Source: Promethearchaeota archaeon
GTDB taxonomy: Archaea > Asgardarchaeota > Lokiarchaeia > Sigyniarchaeales > SOKP01
Assembly (NCBI GenBank): GCA_016930515.1
Contig: JAFGGO010000061.1
Span: forward strand, 44,172 to 108,171
Direction: 5' to 3'
Length of the DNA stretch: 64,000 nucleotides
The notes under the pieces: generated by a model
Seen by the model: only the letters and a program-made list of their open reading frames with translations
Told to the model about the DNA's origin: nothing
The model's database searches: none
Shown here: one piece after another, positions 18,116 through 28,171 of the stretch
How positions within the stretch are numbered: position 1 is the stretch's first letter
How the letters are laid out: every line of letters starts with the position of its first letter
Position numbers and translations under genes: made by a program

Positions 18116-18376
18116 TTACATAATTTCTGATGCATCAGGCTTGATAAACAGTAAGTTATTTCCTCGAATGAAGATTTCGTTGTATTTTGCAACGGGGGAA
18201 CCGTCCATAATTTCCGTGGCGTCTTCTAATATCATATTCATATATGCATCAATTTCCTTCAACATACCCCGATATTCCGTGCCGTCTTTTAATCGGAGTA
18301 AAATCTCAGAGTTCTGAGCGTTCTGTAAAATGGTTAGGGGATTCTTCAATCTCGGCTGATTTTCGTTTTTAGACAA
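18116..18376 (-). CDS. LSm (Sm-like) RNA-binding protein
   Basis: 86 residues with Sm1 (ILLRLKDGTEYRGMLKEIDAYMNMILEDA) and Sm2 (FIRGNNLLFIKP) motifs. The D-x-Y/F-M-N residues and the R-G-x-N motif form the U-rich RNA pocket of the heptameric ring. Archaeal LSm acts in RNA stability and tRNA or sRNA processing. Divergent from the SAM methyltransferase gene. An A/T-rich 112-base spacer separates them. Confidence 0.93.
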   Translation of the reverse strand: MSKNENQPRLKNPLTILQNAQNSEILLRLKDGTEYRGMLKEIDAYMNMILEDATEIMDGSPVAKYNEIFIRGNNLLFIKPDASEIM

Positions 18377-18518
18377 TTTCTTTACCTTTCGAGAATAAAT
18401 TTAACTTCAATAATAATGTAATAAGATAAAAATTAGTTTTTAGAATTAAAACTCTTCGGTTTAATCGGAAGGTTTAAAAAAATTTAAATTGCTTTTAAGT
18501 TTTGATAGTATCGTGAGA

Positions 18519-19100
18519 ATGGAGCTCGACAAGAAGAAAGATATCATCGATAAGTACAACTCGACATCTTATTTTTACGACAAGAGATATTCAAACATTC
18601 AACTTGAAAAGTATAAACTCGCTTTAAACGACCAATCGTTCTCCAACAAGGTTATATTCGACGCGGGATGCGGTACCGGACTGCTTTGGGAATTAGCACG
18701 GGTTTTAGAAGGCAAGCACCAAGATGCAACCTATCATTTCGTTGGAAGCGACATTTCTTGGGAAATGCTTAATGTGTTTCTCTTGAAAACAAAAAACCAA
18801 GAAATCTGCATTAAGAGGGCGATTCATTTAGTTCTTTCAGATATGGAAAAACTTCCTTTTAGGGATGAATCTTTCGAAGCTTTTTTTTCCTTCACATCTC
18901 TCCAAAATTTACATGATATGAAGCAAGGCGTGAAAGAGTGCCTAAGAACTTCCGGAACGGGTACTAGAGTTATATTTTCAATATTAAAAAAGAAGAAAGG
19001 GTTTAATGATCTGCTCACCCTATTTAAGACAAAGATGAATGATTTAGAAATCCTCGATAATCACAATTTAGAAGACGCAATCGTTAGGTTTTATTTGTAA
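18519..19100 (+). CDS. Class I SAM-dependent methyltransferase
   Basis: Motif I VIFDAGCGTGLLWELA near residue 42, then an acidic VGSDISWEML after beta-2, and a Methyltransf_11-like SDMEKLPFRDESFEAFFSFTSLQNL segment. About 193 residues, a compact methyltransferase whose substrate cannot be inferred. An in-frame TTG at 18489 would add ten residues; the ATG at 18519 is preferred. Its 3' end overlaps the convergent RIO2 kinase gene by 17 bases. Confidence 0.85.
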   Translation: MELDKKKDIIDKYNSTSYFYDKRYSNIQLEKYKLALNDQSFSNKVIFDAGCGTGLLWELARVLEGKHQDATYHFVGSDISWEMLNVFLLKTKNQEICIKRAIHLVLSDMEKLPFRDESFEAFFSFTSLQNLHDMKQGVKECLRTSGTGTRVIFSILKKKKGFNDLLTLFKTKMNDLEILDNHNLEDAIVRFYL

Positions 19101-19968
19101 AAAAAGATTTAACGATATCGTCAGGATTACTAATAATCCTATACTTTTTTCTAAAAAAATTACACAAATTTTGGATATCCCTTAATAAAAGTAATCGAGC
19201 GTTAGGATGATCGCTCGGAACGGATTGTAACCAATCAATGATCAGGATGTTCCCCTGTTGATCGAGAACGATGTTAAATTCTCCTAAATCTCCGTGAATT
19301 AGGTTTCCTTTTTGATAAATATGCTTTATCTGGGAAATAATCTTATCAAATATATAACGAGGATCGTCAATATCGCTATAATACACTAATTCCTTACCGC
19401 GCAAATATTCCATAACAACCGCGTGCCTGTTGTATCCAATTGGTTTGGGCGTGTTAAGATTTAATTCATAAATGCTCCTAAGAGCTTCGTATTCTTTTTT
19501 TGCAGCAAGACGATTAACATAGAGCCAGGACATGTGAGTTCTTTCTCCAATCAAATCTCGTAATTTTTTTATGTTTTTGAAACTCGTGCGCCCCATACGG
19601 TACAACTTCAAGGCAAAAATGTTTTCTTTATCGTCCATGCAACTGAATACATCGGATTCTTTTCCCTTTCCAATGAGCGGACCTAATTGTGCGATTGTAC
19701 CTTTTTCGACCAACGCGCGTAATGCAAGGAGGTCATAAGCTTTTGAATTAAGGGTATATCCGAGATCGTGTTTTGACGAATTACGTATTATAAGATCGTA
19801 TTTATGTACCCTGTTTAATCGATATAATGTTTCTTCGATTGGGTACCTTGAATAAAACCTGATATCGTTAACTTTAACGAATTCAGATCTTTTCATCCCA
19901 ATTTCAATAGCCATTAAAATTCGTAAATCTTCTTTCTCTAATTTTGTGAGTAGTCTTGCCGCTTCCAC
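19084..19968 (-). CDS. rio2: RIO2-type atypical protein kinase
   Basis: The N-terminal winged helix of RIO2 (residues 1-85, LRILMAIEIGMKRSEFVKV) precedes the kinase: phosphate loop LIGKGKESDVF, FALKLYRMGRTSF, hinge VVMEYLRGKEL, catalytic HGDLGEFN and metal-binding LIIDW. RIO2 acts in maturation of the small ribosomal subunit. IDW replaces the more usual IDF-P, and HGDLGEFN the usual HGDF-N-EFN; both retain the catalytic and metal aspartates. Length 294 is normal for archaea. Confidence 0.93.
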   Translation of the reverse strand: MEAARLLTKLEKEDLRILMAIEIGMKRSEFVKVNDIRFYSRYPIEETLYRLNRVHKYDLIIRNSSKHDLGYTLNSKAYDLLALRALVEKGTIAQLGPLIGKGKESDVFSCMDDKENIFALKLYRMGRTSFKNIKKLRDLIGERTHMSWLYVNRLAAKKEYEALRSIYELNLNTPKPIGYNRHAVVMEYLRGKELVYYSDIDDPRYIFDKIISQIKHIYQKGNLIHGDLGEFNIVLDQQGNILIIDWLQSVPSDHPNARLLLLRDIQNLCNFFRKKYRIISNPDDIVKSFFTNKT

Positions 19969-20195
19969 ATTATAAGGACAGATTAGTCACATTTAACTTT
20001 TTTTAAAACGATTATCGATTCTTCTTATGATAGAATTACGAAAAGATGACATTGGAAACAAAAAGTCCATTTAACCTATTGATTAAATATTTTAAAAAGA
20101 GTAAACATAAAAATGTATTTTTTTATTATCTATGCGAGAAAATTTTTATGGCATTTAAGGTCTAAAATCGCACTCTTCCCCAGGAACTAAAAAAC

Positions 20196-21362
20196 ATGAT
20201 AAATAATTCCCCTAACAATTTGTCATTGAAAGATTATCAGACAATAATAAAATCATTGGGTGATCTCGTGACTATTATTGATTCCAACTTGAAGATTGAA
20301 TACATAAACGAAGATTCGCACTTAAAACTATTAAATCGCTCCAAAGAAGAGCTTTTAGGCGTTTCTATTGAGAAGATCATTTATTACAAAGACTTTAACG
20401 ATTTTTTGGATAATTTTAAAAAAGCTATAAAAGACGGGGAAAGAACAATAGATGTGAGGTTTTTACGCAAGGATAAGCACAAATTATGGTTCGAGAGCAA
20501 GCTTAAGTATCTAAATGAGTTTGAATTTAATTCAAAAATTTTAGTTGTTTCAAGAGAAATTACAGAGAGAAAAAATGTCGAAAAATTTATAAGCGAAATG
20601 TCTGAGAGAAGAAAAACAGAAGAGATTATAAAAAAAGAAATAGAAAAAGTCAAAGAATTCACCAAGATAAGGAAGGCCTTGATTTCAAGCATAAGTCACG
20701 AGTTAAAAACGCCCCTAATGTCCATTAACGGCGCAAGTGAGCTACTCTTGCAAATATATTGTGAGGAGCTTGGTAAGGACGCCAAGGAATTGATCCAGAT
20801 GGTAGCGAGAGGGGGAGAAAGACTTGAATATCTCATAGGTAATCTCATGGATGTATCACGGATGGATTACGACAAGCTTAAATTGGAAAAATCGCAAGAG
20901 GACCTTTGCGATATTTTAAACAGTTGTTCACGAGAAATGCAATACCAGTTAAATCAACGAGAAATACAACTTCATATAGAATTACCGAATGCGTTTGCAA
21001 TTGAATTGGATAGAATTCGAATAGAGCAAGTCATAACAAATCTCCTGCTGAATGCGATTAAAAACACTCCTCCTAAAGGCGAAATATTTGTAAACATCAA
21101 TGCAGGAAAAGATTATGTTTGGATTTACATTAAGGATACGGGCATTGGCCTTACACAAGAGGAAATACAGCAATTATTTACGGAGTTTGGGAAAATAGAA
21201 AGGTCGGGAGAGGGTTTTGAATATTTAGATATTCAGGGATCTGGTCTAGGATTGTTCATAACAAAACAAATTGTCGAGATGCACGATGGTGAGATTTCGG
21301 CAATGTCAGAAGGGCGACACAAGGGATCTACATTTATCGTTAAATTACCTCGAAAAGCATGA
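20196..21362 (+). CDS. PAS-domain sensor histidine kinase, orphan
   Basis: One PAS domain (about residues 12-125), a short coiled linker, HisKA with phospho-acceptor His168 in SISHELKTPL, and a HATPase with N box LLLNAIKNTPP, G1 DTGIGLT and G2 GSGLGLF. No membrane segment is seen, so it senses a cytoplasmic signal through PAS. No response regulator is adjacent. Bacterial-type two-component kinases are common in archaea by transfer. ATG at 20196; it stands alone between two divergent or same-strand neighbours with about 100-base spacers. Confidence 0.92.
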   Translation: MINNSPNNLSLKDYQTIIKSLGDLVTIIDSNLKIEYINEDSHLKLLNRSKEELLGVSIEKIIYYKDFNDFLDNFKKAIKDGERTIDVRFLRKDKHKLWFESKLKYLNEFEFNSKILVVSREITERKNVEKFISEMSERRKTEEIIKKEIEKVKEFTKIRKALISSISHELKTPLMSINGASELLLQIYCEELGKDAKELIQMVARGGERLEYLIGNLMDVSRMDYDKLKLEKSQEDLCDILNSCSREMQYQLNQREIQLHIELPNAFAIELDRIRIEQVITNLLLNAIKNTPPKGEIFVNINAGKDYVWIYIKDTGIGLTQEEIQQLFTEFGKIERSGEGFEYLDIQGSGLGLFITKQIVEMHDGEISAMSEGRHKGSTFIVKLPRKA

Positions 21363-21485
21363 AAAAAGCTTGAAATTAAGAAAAAATGATAGAATCATAA
21401 GAATCCATCGAAAAATTATATATAATTCGTAAAATTCCAAGGAGTTGCAATAGATTGAAATAACTTGTTGCTTTTGATTAATATT

Positions 21486-22316
21486 ATGTCAAACGAAAGT
21501 GGATATTTCGAAGGAAGAGAAACAACCAAGCTTTTTTATCAATATTGGCTCCCTGATCCACGAGAGATCAAAGCATTTATAATTGCCCTTCACGATTGGG
21601 GAACTCATTCGGATAGAATTACGTTACCAGCGCAGTTTTTAACTGAAAAGGGATACGCCATTTACGCCTTCGATATAAGGGGCCATTGGAGAAATGCGGG
21701 TCAGAATCCCGGCCATATTATTAGTATGTTCGATCATGTCCAGAAAGACATCGTTTTATTCATGGATGTTGTTAAAAAAGATGCAGGAGATAAAAAAGTT
21801 TTTCTAATGGGAGAAGGATTTGGTGGATTAGCTGCTCTTATTTACGCCATCATGCACCCACAACTCGATGGCGTCATTGCCTCGTCTCCAGAACTTGGTC
21901 TTCTCGATAAATTACCTGCAAGTAAAAAGGTTGAGGCAAAATTAAACCCATCTAAGATCGTAAAATATGAGATAAATCAGAAAGTGTTAACTAGCGATCT
22001 TAAAATATTGAAGAAACATTTTGCGGATAAAAACAAGATCGAGGTCATTTCTGCCGAGACTGCTGCAGATAGGGTCGCTTCAGCAAAGTGGGCATTAGCT
22101 AATGCCAATAACCTTGCTTGTAGCGCATTAATACTGCAAGCAGGTCAAGATAGGATCGTTGACAAGAAAAAAACGAAAAAGTTTTACGATAAAGCAAGAA
22201 GTCTGGACAAGAAATACCAAGAGTACGACGAGTTCTATCACGAGTTATGGCAGGAACGTGGAAGAGAGCAAGTATATCGAGACATATTCGTTTGGCTCGA
22301 ACAGCACTTAAAATAA
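21486..22316 (+). CDS. Serine-less S33/monoacylglycerol-lipase-like alpha/beta hydrolase
   Basis: The sequence follows the S33 monoacylglycerol-lipase pattern closely: ALHDWGTHSDR, YAFDIRGHWRNAG, VFLMGEGFGGLAAL, acid ILQAGQDRIVD, and FYHELWQE with the final His. Where the family has the nucleophile elbow G-H-S-M-G, this protein reads G-E-G-F-G, so the catalytic serine is glycine (residue 111). Asp and His remain. It is therefore likely a pseudo-enzyme or uses different chemistry. A TTG at 21465 would add seven residues; the ATG is preferred. It converges on the enoyl-CoA hydratase gene. Confidence 0.83.
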   Translation: MSNESGYFEGRETTKLFYQYWLPDPREIKAFIIALHDWGTHSDRITLPAQFLTEKGYAIYAFDIRGHWRNAGQNPGHIISMFDHVQKDIVLFMDVVKKDAGDKKVFLMGEGFGGLAALIYAIMHPQLDGVIASSPELGLLDKLPASKKVEAKLNPSKIVKYEINQKVLTSDLKILKKHFADKNKIEVISAETAADRVASAKWALANANNLACSALILQAGQDRIVDKKKTKKFYDKARSLDKKYQEYDEFYHELWQERGREQVYRDIFVWLEQHLK

Positions 22317-22321
22317 AAAAA

Positions 22322-23107
22322 TCAGGTATATTTTTTATACATGTTTTTTATGAAATCGTCTAATTCCTTCATTGATTTCTTCGGATCGTAAGCGAGACTT
22401 GCGCATTCATCCTCAAGATCAAACCACTTGCCAATTTGCTCTTTACTCATCATTGCCGTCATCGACTTGTATGTGAATAAAAACGCACTATTTAAGTTTC
22501 CTAGTTGTTTTGCGTAGTTAAGCGTTTCTTCCTCGATTTTGTCCAGCGGAAATACAAGCGAAGGAAAATTTATATTCTTTAAATCCTCGAGAGAGGCCCT
22601 TTTATTAGTAAACATTAGGTTTTTAGCGTATGTGGCTCCAAAAGCCAATAACGGCATTATTGAAGCCCCAGTTTGAGGAAAAGCGCTGATATAAAGCTCA
22701 GGTAATTGAATGAAAAGTTCCTCTTTAGGTCTATCTGCAAAAATTCTTATATCAGAGGCAACAGTAATTAGAACGCCAAAACCAACCGCTATGCCTTGGA
22801 TTTGAGTTATTACAGGTTTTTTCATCAGCATGATATACTCGTTTACTTTTCTCCCCAATTCGGCGACTATCTTGCTTTTCTCAGGGTTCCCCTTCACTTC
22901 TTTGAGGTCATATCCAGCAGAAAAAAATCGATCACCCACGCTACGGACTAAAACGCAATTAACTGCCTCGTTTTCATCAGATTTAACGATGTAATCATAG
23001 ATATCCTGTAACATCGAACTTGTCACCGAATTGGCTTTATCAGGTCTGTTGATAGTGATTATTGCAACTTTTTCTTCAACCTTATATTGTATGAGATCTT
23101 CACTCAT
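22322..23107 (-). CDS. Enoyl-CoA hydratase/isomerase (crotonase) family protein
   Basis: Crotonase fold: VAIITINRPDKANSVTSSM, DRFFSAGYDLKEV (first oxyanion loop), and VITQIQGIAVGFGVLITVASDIRI (second). A normal hydratase carries two catalytic Glu in the central region; here the second part reads LYISAFPQTGAS, so the reaction could be hydratase, isomerase or thioesterase-like. 261 residues from the ATG at 23107; a 14-residue extension upstream (start 23149) is less likely. No other beta-oxidation genes are adjacent. Confidence 0.87.
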   Translation of the reverse strand: MSEDLIQYKVEEKVAIITINRPDKANSVTSSMLQDIYDYIVKSDENEAVNCVLVRSVGDRFFSAGYDLKEVKGNPEKSKIVAELGRKVNEYIMLMKKPVITQIQGIAVGFGVLITVASDIRIFADRPKEELFIQLPELYISAFPQTGASIMPLLAFGATYAKNLMFTNKRASLEDLKNINFPSLVFPLDKIEEETLNYAKQLGNLNSAFLFTYKSMTAMMSKEQIGKWFDLEDECASLAYDPKKSMKELDDFIKNMYKKYT

Positions 23108-23426
23108 GATAGTGTGTAAAAGGTGGCTTTTTATTAATGTTTTAGCCAAAGTTAATTTTTAAGATCTTTTATAAAAACTTTTTAAGTTAAAAATGTGAAA
23201 CAAATTCCTAGCGCGCTTCGCTATCAATGAAGTTGTTTATAATAAGGAATATATTGATAATATCTTTATTTTAAGACTTTTTAAAAAACTATTATTAAAA
23301 TAACGACAAATTATTAGTCTCCTTATATTATTAACTCAGAATTAACATAGATTTATTTTGATATTGAATTAATGATCTTAAATTAGTAAGTTAGAATTTA
23401 CATTTTAAAAGATTCAAGTAATTAAA

Positions 23427-26180
23427 ATGACTCTGGACGATATAAACATAGATGATCTCACCCCAATGATGAAGCATTGGGCGTCTATTAAATTAAAATA
23501 TCCTGAACACTTGTTAGCGTACCGAATGGGAGACTTTTTCGAATTTTTTTACGACGATGCTGAAAAGATCTCCAAACTCATTGGAATTACTCTTACGAAG
23601 AGAAAGATTGGAAATAGCGCGTATCCCCTTGCTGGTATACCCCATCATTCTGTTAAAAATCACTTTAATAACCTCATAAAACAAGGACAGACCGTGGTCA
23701 TTGTTGAGCAACTCGAAGATCCCACAACCGTGAAAGGACGAATTGTGAAAAGAGGGGTCACGAGAATTCTTTCTCCTGGCACCATAATTGATTTTGACAT
23801 GTTAAAATTAGACAAGAACAATTATATATCCTCGATGGTTAGGGGAAAACACGGCTATGGAGTTGCGTTTGCAGATCTTTCTACGGGGGAGTTTGTCACA
23901 AAAGAATTTACTTCGAAGGAAGGCGATCCTCTTGAAAAGCTTCTGAGCACGGTCTCTCAATACGATCCCGTAGAAATCGTAGTGCCATCGGATTTTAAAA
24001 AGGATGAGAAAACATTTGTTGTCCTGACAGATTTAACGGACGCTGTTATAAAAACTCTTGATGATCAAATTTTCGATTTTAACCAAGCAAGCGAAACAAT
24101 AGTGAATCATTTTAATTTGTCAAATTTGGCTGGATTTGGGTTAGAAAATTCCATACTAGCGGTTCAGGCAGCAGGTGGCCTTTTAAAATTTTTAAAAGAA
24201 ACGCAAATGGAGATGTTACCCAATATTTTCAAGATTTTACTCTTACAAGACACAAGTCAGTTACATTTAGATTATGTGACTCAACGAAACTTGGAGTTAG
24301 TATCGTCATTATGGGAAAAGGGCAAGGACACATCATTGTTCTCCATATTTAATGACACTTATACACCAATGGGGGCGCGATTACTAAAAAAAATAATCCT
24401 TCAACCCCTCTTAAATATAAATGAAATAAATCAAAGACTTAACATCGTAGAGAAGTTCAAGAATGATGTTTTTCTTAGGACGGAATTAAGAGAACAATTA
24501 AAAATAATAGGTGACTTAGAGCGATATATCAATCGAATAAATTATTCCAATCGTTCAAACGCTCGAGATTTGTTAAATGTAAAGGAATCCTTAGAAAACA
24601 TCCCAAAGATAAAAGATTTGTTAATAAAAGCAAACATTTCCGAAATTGCAGCATATTTAGAGAAAATCAACGATTTTAAGACCTTAAGAACTCTAATTGA
24701 AGTTTCAATCCACGAAGAACCCCCTCTTACAATAACGGAAGGCGGTATCATTAAAGACGGATTTAACGAGAAGGTTGATGATCTAAGAGATGTTTTAAAC
24801 AATGGCATGCAATATGTTCTTACCTATGAGGAAAATTTAAAAAATAAATGGAACATAAACACGGGGCTCAAAATCAGTCATAATAATATTTTAGGATATT
24901 ATATTCAAATAACACATAATACTTTAAAATCAATTGAAAACCTACCATTGGATTTTAACGAACGGGCTACCCTAAAAAATGCAAAACGATACACCACGCC
25001 TGAATTAAAAAAGATCGAAGAAAAAATATTAACGGCACGAGAACAAATTAGCGATGTAGAATATGAAATATTTTGCACCATCAGAGATAAAGTCGTGGAG
25101 CAAACTAATGATATTTTGGAAACAGCTAAAGCGTTAGCCTATATAGATGTATTATCCTGTTTTGCTGAAAATGCCGAAAGATATGGATATTGCAGGCCAA
25201 TAATGTCTGATGACTTGAAGATAGATATAAAAGAAGGTAGACATCCCGTAGTAGAACGCTTGAATGTTGACGAGGCTTTTATACCAAACGATTGTTATTT
25301 AGATACTGAAAGCGAACAAGTACTCATAATAACGGGGCCCAACATGTCGGGAAAAAGTACAATTCTTCGTCAGGTCGCCCTAACCTGCATCCTGGCTCAA
25401 ATGGGTAGTTTTGTGCCAGCAAAATCAGCCTATATTGGAGTAATAGATCAAGTATTCACGAGAATAGGCGCATCGGACGATTTAGCGCGAAAATTAAGTA
25501 CCTTCATGATAGAGATGACCGAAACTGCGAAGATTCTTAATTACGCCACTCCCAAGAGCTTGGTAATCATCGATGAATTAGGAAGAGGAACCAGTACCAG
25601 CGATGGACAAAGTATTGCATTGGCCACCCTTGAAACTCTCCATCAAATGAAAATCAAAACGCTCTTTAGTACCCATTATCACCAGCTCACGGAAATAAAA
25701 TTACCTCGAGTGAGGAACTATCATTTAGACATCATCGAAAACGAAGACGGTTCCATTAATTTCGTAAGAAAGCTCCGACCGGGAAGTACGGATAAATCTT
25801 ACGGAATACATGTAGCCAAGCTTGCCGGGATTCCCGATGCCGTGATAAAAAGAGCTTTTGGAATTTTAGAGGAAATAGAGAAAAACGATCCTTTCAAGAC
25901 CACCGTAAGAGAAAAGGGAGGAAACTCCAATGAAAAAAAAAAAATCCAAAAGAAAGATAATAAATATAAAGGAACTTTCAACTCTGCAGAAGAACGTCAG
26001 AAGAAATTAGTCCAAACCTCCTTCTTCCGCCCTATCGTCAAAACTGAAGCATCTCTGAACGGTAAGCTTAAAAGATTAATTGAAATTGTTGAAAATATGG
26101 ATATAGAGAACTTAACACCCGTTGACGCCATGAAAAAATTGATACGACTTAAAGAAGAATTACTTTCAAACAAAAACTAA
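23427..26180 (+). CDS. mutS: DNA mismatch-recognition ATPase MutS
   Basis: Full MutS1: N-terminal mismatch-binding domain with RMGDFFEFF (the Phe-x-Glu wedge in YRMGDFFEFFYDDA), core and clamp domains, Walker A GPNMSGKST at 637-645, DELGRGTST (Walker B), and STHYHQLTE. Length 917 fits bacterial MutS with a slightly long tail. It forms a bicistronic unit with mutL, nine bases apart. Most archaea lack MutS1/MutL; this pair looks acquired from bacteria, although it is present in several archaeal lineages. Confidence 0.97.
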   Translation: MTLDDINIDDLTPMMKHWASIKLKYPEHLLAYRMGDFFEFFYDDAEKISKLIGITLTKRKIGNSAYPLAGIPHHSVKNHFNNLIKQGQTVVIVEQLEDPTTVKGRIVKRGVTRILSPGTIIDFDMLKLDKNNYISSMVRGKHGYGVAFADLSTGEFVTKEFTSKEGDPLEKLLSTVSQYDPVEIVVPSDFKKDEKTFVVLTDLTDAVIKTLDDQIFDFNQASETIVNHFNLSNLAGFGLENSILAVQAAGGLLKFLKETQMEMLPNIFKILLLQDTSQLHLDYVTQRNLELVSSLWEKGKDTSLFSIFNDTYTPMGARLLKKIILQPLLNINEINQRLNIVEKFKNDVFLRTELREQLKIIGDLERYINRINYSNRSNARDLLNVKESLENIPKIKDLLIKANISEIAAYLEKINDFKTLRTLIEVSIHEEPPLTITEGGIIKDGFNEKVDDLRDVLNNGMQYVLTYEENLKNKWNINTGLKISHNNILGYYIQITHNTLKSIENLPLDFNERATLKNAKRYTTPELKKIEEKILTAREQISDVEYEIFCTIRDKVVEQTNDILETAKALAYIDVLSCFAENAERYGYCRPIMSDDLKIDIKEGRHPVVERLNVDEAFIPNDCYLDTESEQVLIITGPNMSGKSTILRQVALTCILAQMGSFVPAKSAYIGVIDQVFTRIGASDDLARKLSTFMIEMTETAKILNYATPKSLVIIDELGRGTSTSDGQSIALATLETLHQMKIKTLFSTHYHQLTEIKLPRVRNYHLDIIENEDGSINFVRKLRPGSTDKSYGIHVAKLAGIPDAVIKRAFGILEEIEKNDPFKTTVREKGGNSNEKKKIQKKDNKYKGTFNSAEERQKKLVQTSFFRPIVKTEASLNGKLKRLIEIVENMDIENLTPVDAMKKLIRLKEELLSNKN

Positions 26181-26189
26181 AAATCTATC

Positions 26190-28070
26190 ATGTTGCGTAA
26201 GAAAATCGAAAGGATAATTGAGGCAGAAAAAATCGCTGCAGGAGAGGTTATTGAACGCCCAGCGAATGTAGTAAAAGAATTAATCGAAAATTCTATCGAT
26301 GCGGGAGCGAATGAAATTAAATTAATCGTAAAAAAGGCAGGAAAGTACCTTATACAATTAATAGACAATGGATTTGGGATTTCACCAGAAGAAATAGAAT
26401 TTGCGTTTGAACGCCATACAAGCAGTAAAATTAGGAGCATTGATGACTTAGACAGTCTTGAAACCTTAGGATTTAGAGGAGAAGCATTGGCGAGCATTGC
26501 TGCTGTAAGTCGGGTTGAAATAACATCAAGGACGATCGAGAACGATCTTGGAGTGCAATTAATAATCGAAGGTGGAGAGGTGAAAAATAAAAATCTGGTA
26601 GATTCCCCAATTGGCACTAATATAAAAGTCAAAAATCTTTTTTACAACATTCCCGCTCGTCAAAAGTTCCTCAAGGCAGATACCACGGAGCTAGGACACA
26701 TTTCAGATATCGTTCAAAGATACGCCCTTTCCTATCCAGAGAGGCATTTTATATTTCGTCACAACGAAATAGATGTGTTGAATTGTCCTGCGAATAACGA
26801 TTTAAAGACCACGGTCTTTCACATCTATGGGAAGAATATTGCAAACAATACAGAAAAGATCGACCATAACGACATTGATATTGAAGTTAATGGGCTCATT
26901 GGGCACGGTAAGATTTCTCAGAAGGATAAAAACGTTTCCAGCGCATTTATCAACCATAGATATGTGAAAAGCGAAACGATATTCAAGGCAATAAAGGAGG
27001 CTTATAAAGGAACCTTGATGATTGGAAGAAATCCCTTTTATGTTCTTAACTTTAGATTAGATCCGTCCGTTATTGACTTTAATGTTCACCCAAAAAAATT
27101 GCTTGTGCGATTCGAAGATGAGGAATACATCTACAACAAGATTTACAACATCTTAAGAGGATTTGTCGAAGAAAACTTTATTTCTAAAGAAGCAAAATAT
27201 ATCGATACTCAGTTAAACGAATTCGTAAGTAAAACAGTCAGATTTCAAAATCAAAAAAAACAACTTACTGAAATAAAACATAAAAACCCTATAAAAGAGA
27301 TTAGTCAAAAAATTGTAAATAAACCGACATTAAAAGGAGAAATATTTGAAAAAGAACCCAACCAGCTCGAATTAATTAGACCAGATCGAGATGACAATCT
27401 CGAAGAAATAGAATCCAATCATATATTATCTAATAACCACTATAAGCCCTCAAAGAACCTTCCACATTTAAAACTTATCTCTAAATCGGGACAATTAAGC
27501 AATAACACTTATATTATATTAGAAGGCCATAATGAAGACGATGAGGAAGGAATATATATTCTAGATCAACACGCGGCTTCTGAAAGAATAAACAAGGAAA
27601 TTCTTTTAAAATCTTGCGATAACAGAAATAACTCTAAAAAACAGGGACTTATTTCTCCTTATAAAGTGGATGTTGCTCCTAGTGATAAGTTCTTTCTACG
27701 GGAAAATTTAGAAGATTTTAAAAGATTAGGATTTAATTTCGAACATTTTGGAGGGAATACCTTCGTTCTAAGGGAAATCCCCACAATAATGGAAAAGACA
27801 CCTCCCATTGACATAGTGAAAGATATGGTTTCAGATATTGCAAAAATTGGAAAAGATAAGAGTTTTGAGAATGTTAAAGAAGAGATAATTAATTACCTTG
27901 CATGTCATAAAAGCATCAGAGGAGGAGACCAAATGAACCCCACAGATGTAAAAAAACTCCTTATTGACCTATTCAAGACAAATGATCCATTCCATTGCGC
28001 TCACGGAAGACCAACCTTAAAATTCATATCTTTTAAAGAATTAGATAAGCTTTTCAAGAGATCGGTTTAA
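26190..28070 (+). CDS. mutL: DNA mismatch repair endonuclease MutL
   Basis: GHKL N-terminus: IAAGEVIERPANVVKELIENSIDAGA, DNGFGI, and GFRGEALASIAAVS. The C-terminal dimer domain has the nicking-endonuclease motif DQHAASE followed by RINKE (459-470), ACHKSIRGGD and CAHGRPT. The metal-binding motif indicates a MutL that cuts, as in most organisms without MutH. It follows mutS after nine bases, so MutS and MutL are made together. Confidence 0.96.
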   Translation: MLRKKIERIIEAEKIAAGEVIERPANVVKELIENSIDAGANEIKLIVKKAGKYLIQLIDNGFGISPEEIEFAFERHTSSKIRSIDDLDSLETLGFRGEALASIAAVSRVEITSRTIENDLGVQLIIEGGEVKNKNLVDSPIGTNIKVKNLFYNIPARQKFLKADTTELGHISDIVQRYALSYPERHFIFRHNEIDVLNCPANNDLKTTVFHIYGKNIANNTEKIDHNDIDIEVNGLIGHGKISQKDKNVSSAFINHRYVKSETIFKAIKEAYKGTLMIGRNPFYVLNFRLDPSVIDFNVHPKKLLVRFEDEEYIYNKIYNILRGFVEENFISKEAKYIDTQLNEFVSKTVRFQNQKKQLTEIKHKNPIKEISQKIVNKPTLKGEIFEKEPNQLELIRPDRDDNLEEIESNHILSNNHYKPSKNLPHLKLISKSGQLSNNTYIILEGHNEDDEEGIYILDQHAASERINKEILLKSCDNRNNSKKQGLISPYKVDVAPSDKFFLRENLEDFKRLGFNFEHFGGNTFVLREIPTIMEKTPPIDIVKDMVSDIAKIGKDKSFENVKEEIINYLACHKSIRGGDQMNPTDVKKLLIDLFKTNDPFHCAHGRPTLKFISFKELDKLFKRSV

Positions 28071-28171
28071 ATGGTCTAGCATAGGTGTCGCAGTACAAAT
28101 GTTTTTATGCATCTTTTTTTACTATTTTATAAATAGATACCCAACCATATTATCATCCACCACCAATCGGA

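Noticed and set aside
20047-20166. 39-codon frame before the histidine kinase
   Set aside because: Short, Lys/Phe/Ile-rich as expected from AT-rich DNA, no ribosome-binding site or motif.
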